Shown here piece by piece: positions 49,988 through 50,649 of a stretch of DNA of 50,649 bases. This stretch comes from Hyphomicrobiales bacterium. GTDB lineage: Bacteria; Pseudomonadota; Alphaproteobacteria; Rhizobiales; Rhizobiaceae. The stretch covers positions 1-50,649 of the forward strand of contig RXJA01000153.1 of assembly GCA_003963455.1 (NCBI GenBank), read 5' to 3'. How positions within the stretch are numbered: position 1 is the stretch's first letter; every line of letters begins with the position of its first letter. The notes under the pieces are model-generated. The model was not told where the DNA came from. It searched no databases and saw only the letters and a list, made by a program, of their open reading frames with translations. The translations under genes were made by a program, and so were the position numbers.

Positions 49988-50587
49988 ATGAGCTACGCGA
50001 TCATCGGCTTCGGCAACGTCGGCCGGGCCCTGGCCAGGGCGTTCGCCCGCAAAGGCATCGAAGTATCCGTTGCAACCACGCGCGACCCGGAGAGCTTTGC
50101 ATCCGATGCAGCCGCAATCGGAGCGGAGATCATTCCCAAGACCCTGTCGGAGGCGGTCAAGGCGGACATCATCTTTTTGGCTGTCCGTTTCGAGTCGCAC
50201 CCGGAGGTCGCGAGGGCGCTGACCACCTGGCAGGGAAAGACCATCATCGACGCGATGAACACGCAGGCCCCGCCTGAGCAACTGGGCGGTCTCCCGTCCT
50301 CTGCCGTCGTCGCGAAGGCGTTCACGGGAGCCAAGCTGGTGAAAGGCTTCAACCATCTAGTCGCTGCCGTCCTGGACCAAGACCCAGCCGTGCATGGCGG
50401 CAGGAGAGTCGTCTTCCTGGCGAGCGACAATGACGCCGCCGCAGCGCAGATTGGTGCGCTTGCGGAAAATCTCGGTTTCGCGCCGGTCAAACTTGGCGGG
50501 CTTTCGGAAGGTGGGTTGCTGGTCCAGGCGCGCGGAAATAGCTGGGCGCCTCTCATCTTCCAGGATCTGTTCAAGAAGGCGTCGTGA
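49988..50587 (+). CDS. NADPH-dependent F420-reductase-like NAD(P)-binding protein
   Basis: A 199-residue protein with one Rossmann domain (MSYAIIGFGNVGRALARAFARKG) and the VVAKAFTGAKLVKGFNHLVAAVLDQDP block typical of the F420-oxidoreductase/NADP-binding family; many family members do not use F420. Ribosome site AAAGGAGAC before ATG 49988. Third gene of the operon. Confidence 0.86.
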   Translation: MSYAIIGFGNVGRALARAFARKGIEVSVATTRDPESFASDAAAIGAEIIPKTLSEAVKADIIFLAVRFESHPEVARALTTWQGKTIIDAMNTQAPPEQLGGLPSSAVVAKAFTGAKLVKGFNHLVAAVLDQDPAVHGGRRVVFLASDNDAAAAQIGALAENLGFAPVKLGGLSEGGLLVQARGNSWAPLIFQDLFKKAS

Positions 50588-50590
50588 ACA

Positions 50591-50649
50591 ATGTATGACC
50601 GTATAATCTGGCCTGAGCGGTACGACCCGAAAGTCTCGGCCATCTACGC
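50591..50649 (+). CDS. START/SRPBCC-like protein, partial at right edge
   Basis: Only MYDRIIWPERYDPKVSAIY is visible; the frame continues past the window. The start follows the previous stop by 3 bases. The opening resembles SRPBCC/polyketide-cyclase-like proteins found in such operons, but this is too short to be sure. Confidence 0.45.
   Translation, partial: MYDRIIWPERYDPKVSAIY

Noticed and set aside
1..50649. CRISPR array, rRNA or origin of replication
   Set aside because: No regularly spaced repeats, rRNA-like sequence or repABC/dnaA-box cluster was seen. The RepB-like protein alone is not evidence for a replication origin.

Overview
The window looks like GC-rich (roughly 60%+) alphaproteobacterial DNA of the Rhizobiales, most like Mesorhizobium. 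The reasons are the families present (DUF3606, DUF1127, DUF4142, RepB C-terminal, rhizobial small lipoproteins, an IS256-family element) and a quorum-sensing locus laid out like that of the Mesorhizobium symbiosis-island ICEs. No rRNA, complete tRNA, CRISPR array or nod/nif gene was seen. All identifications come from reading the sequence; no database search was run.

Layout. (1) 1-5493: a tight minus-strand operon (cupin, aspartate-dehydrogenase-like protein, alpha/beta hydrolase, AdoCbl mutase-like protein) divergent from a FAD-dependent KstD-like oxidoreductase. (2) 5494-7220: a gene-poor junction with a 20-nt copy of a tRNA 3' end (probably tRNA-Phe) that looks like an integration (att) remnant, plus a LysR pseudogene. 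(3) 7.2-15.1 kb: many small accessory genes, with a LigD-type DNA ligase, a thermonuclease-like protein, lipoproteins and envelope or stress proteins. (4) 15.2-20.1 kb: a large serine recombinase coupled to a RepB-C-terminal-like protein, then decaying genes (HicB, a methyltransferase, a NUDIX/NrtR-like protein). (5) 20.2-39 kb: a metabolic island with an M81 peptidase, a polyamine-type ABC transporter, a GntR regulator, two class III aminotransferases, two near-identical amidohydrolases, a ThDP enzyme, an SDR, an alpha-oxoamine synthase, an exporter and an acetyltransferase. A VapBC-like toxin-antitoxin pair sits between the two halves. (6) 39.3-41.4 kb: a PhoB-like response regulator with an intact IS256-family element, flanked by an 8-bp target duplication, inserted upstream of it. 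(7) 42.2-44.5 kb: traR-like, traI-like and an fseA-like gene split in two frames at a TTTC slip site. (8) 44.5-47.2 kb: sparse DNA with small ORFs. (9) 47.2-50.6 kb: a LysR regulator divergent from two SDRs, an F420-reductase-like protein and a START/SRPBCC-like gene cut by the window edge.

How it fits together. The best biological story is quorum-sensing control of a mobile island. The TraR/TraI pair would drive fseA, whose full product requires a +1 ribosomal frameshift of tRNA-Phe from UUU to UUC, as described for msi172-msi171 of ICEMlSymR7A. The tRNA 3'-end fragment near 5.7 kb is oriented so that the island would lie at higher coordinates, the side that carries the quorum-sensing locus. 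No integrase, excisionase, relaxase, QseM or type IV secretion gene is visible, so the window holds at most part of such an element. The 20-39 kb island probably imports and processes an amine or amide compound under GntR control; its substrate is unknown.
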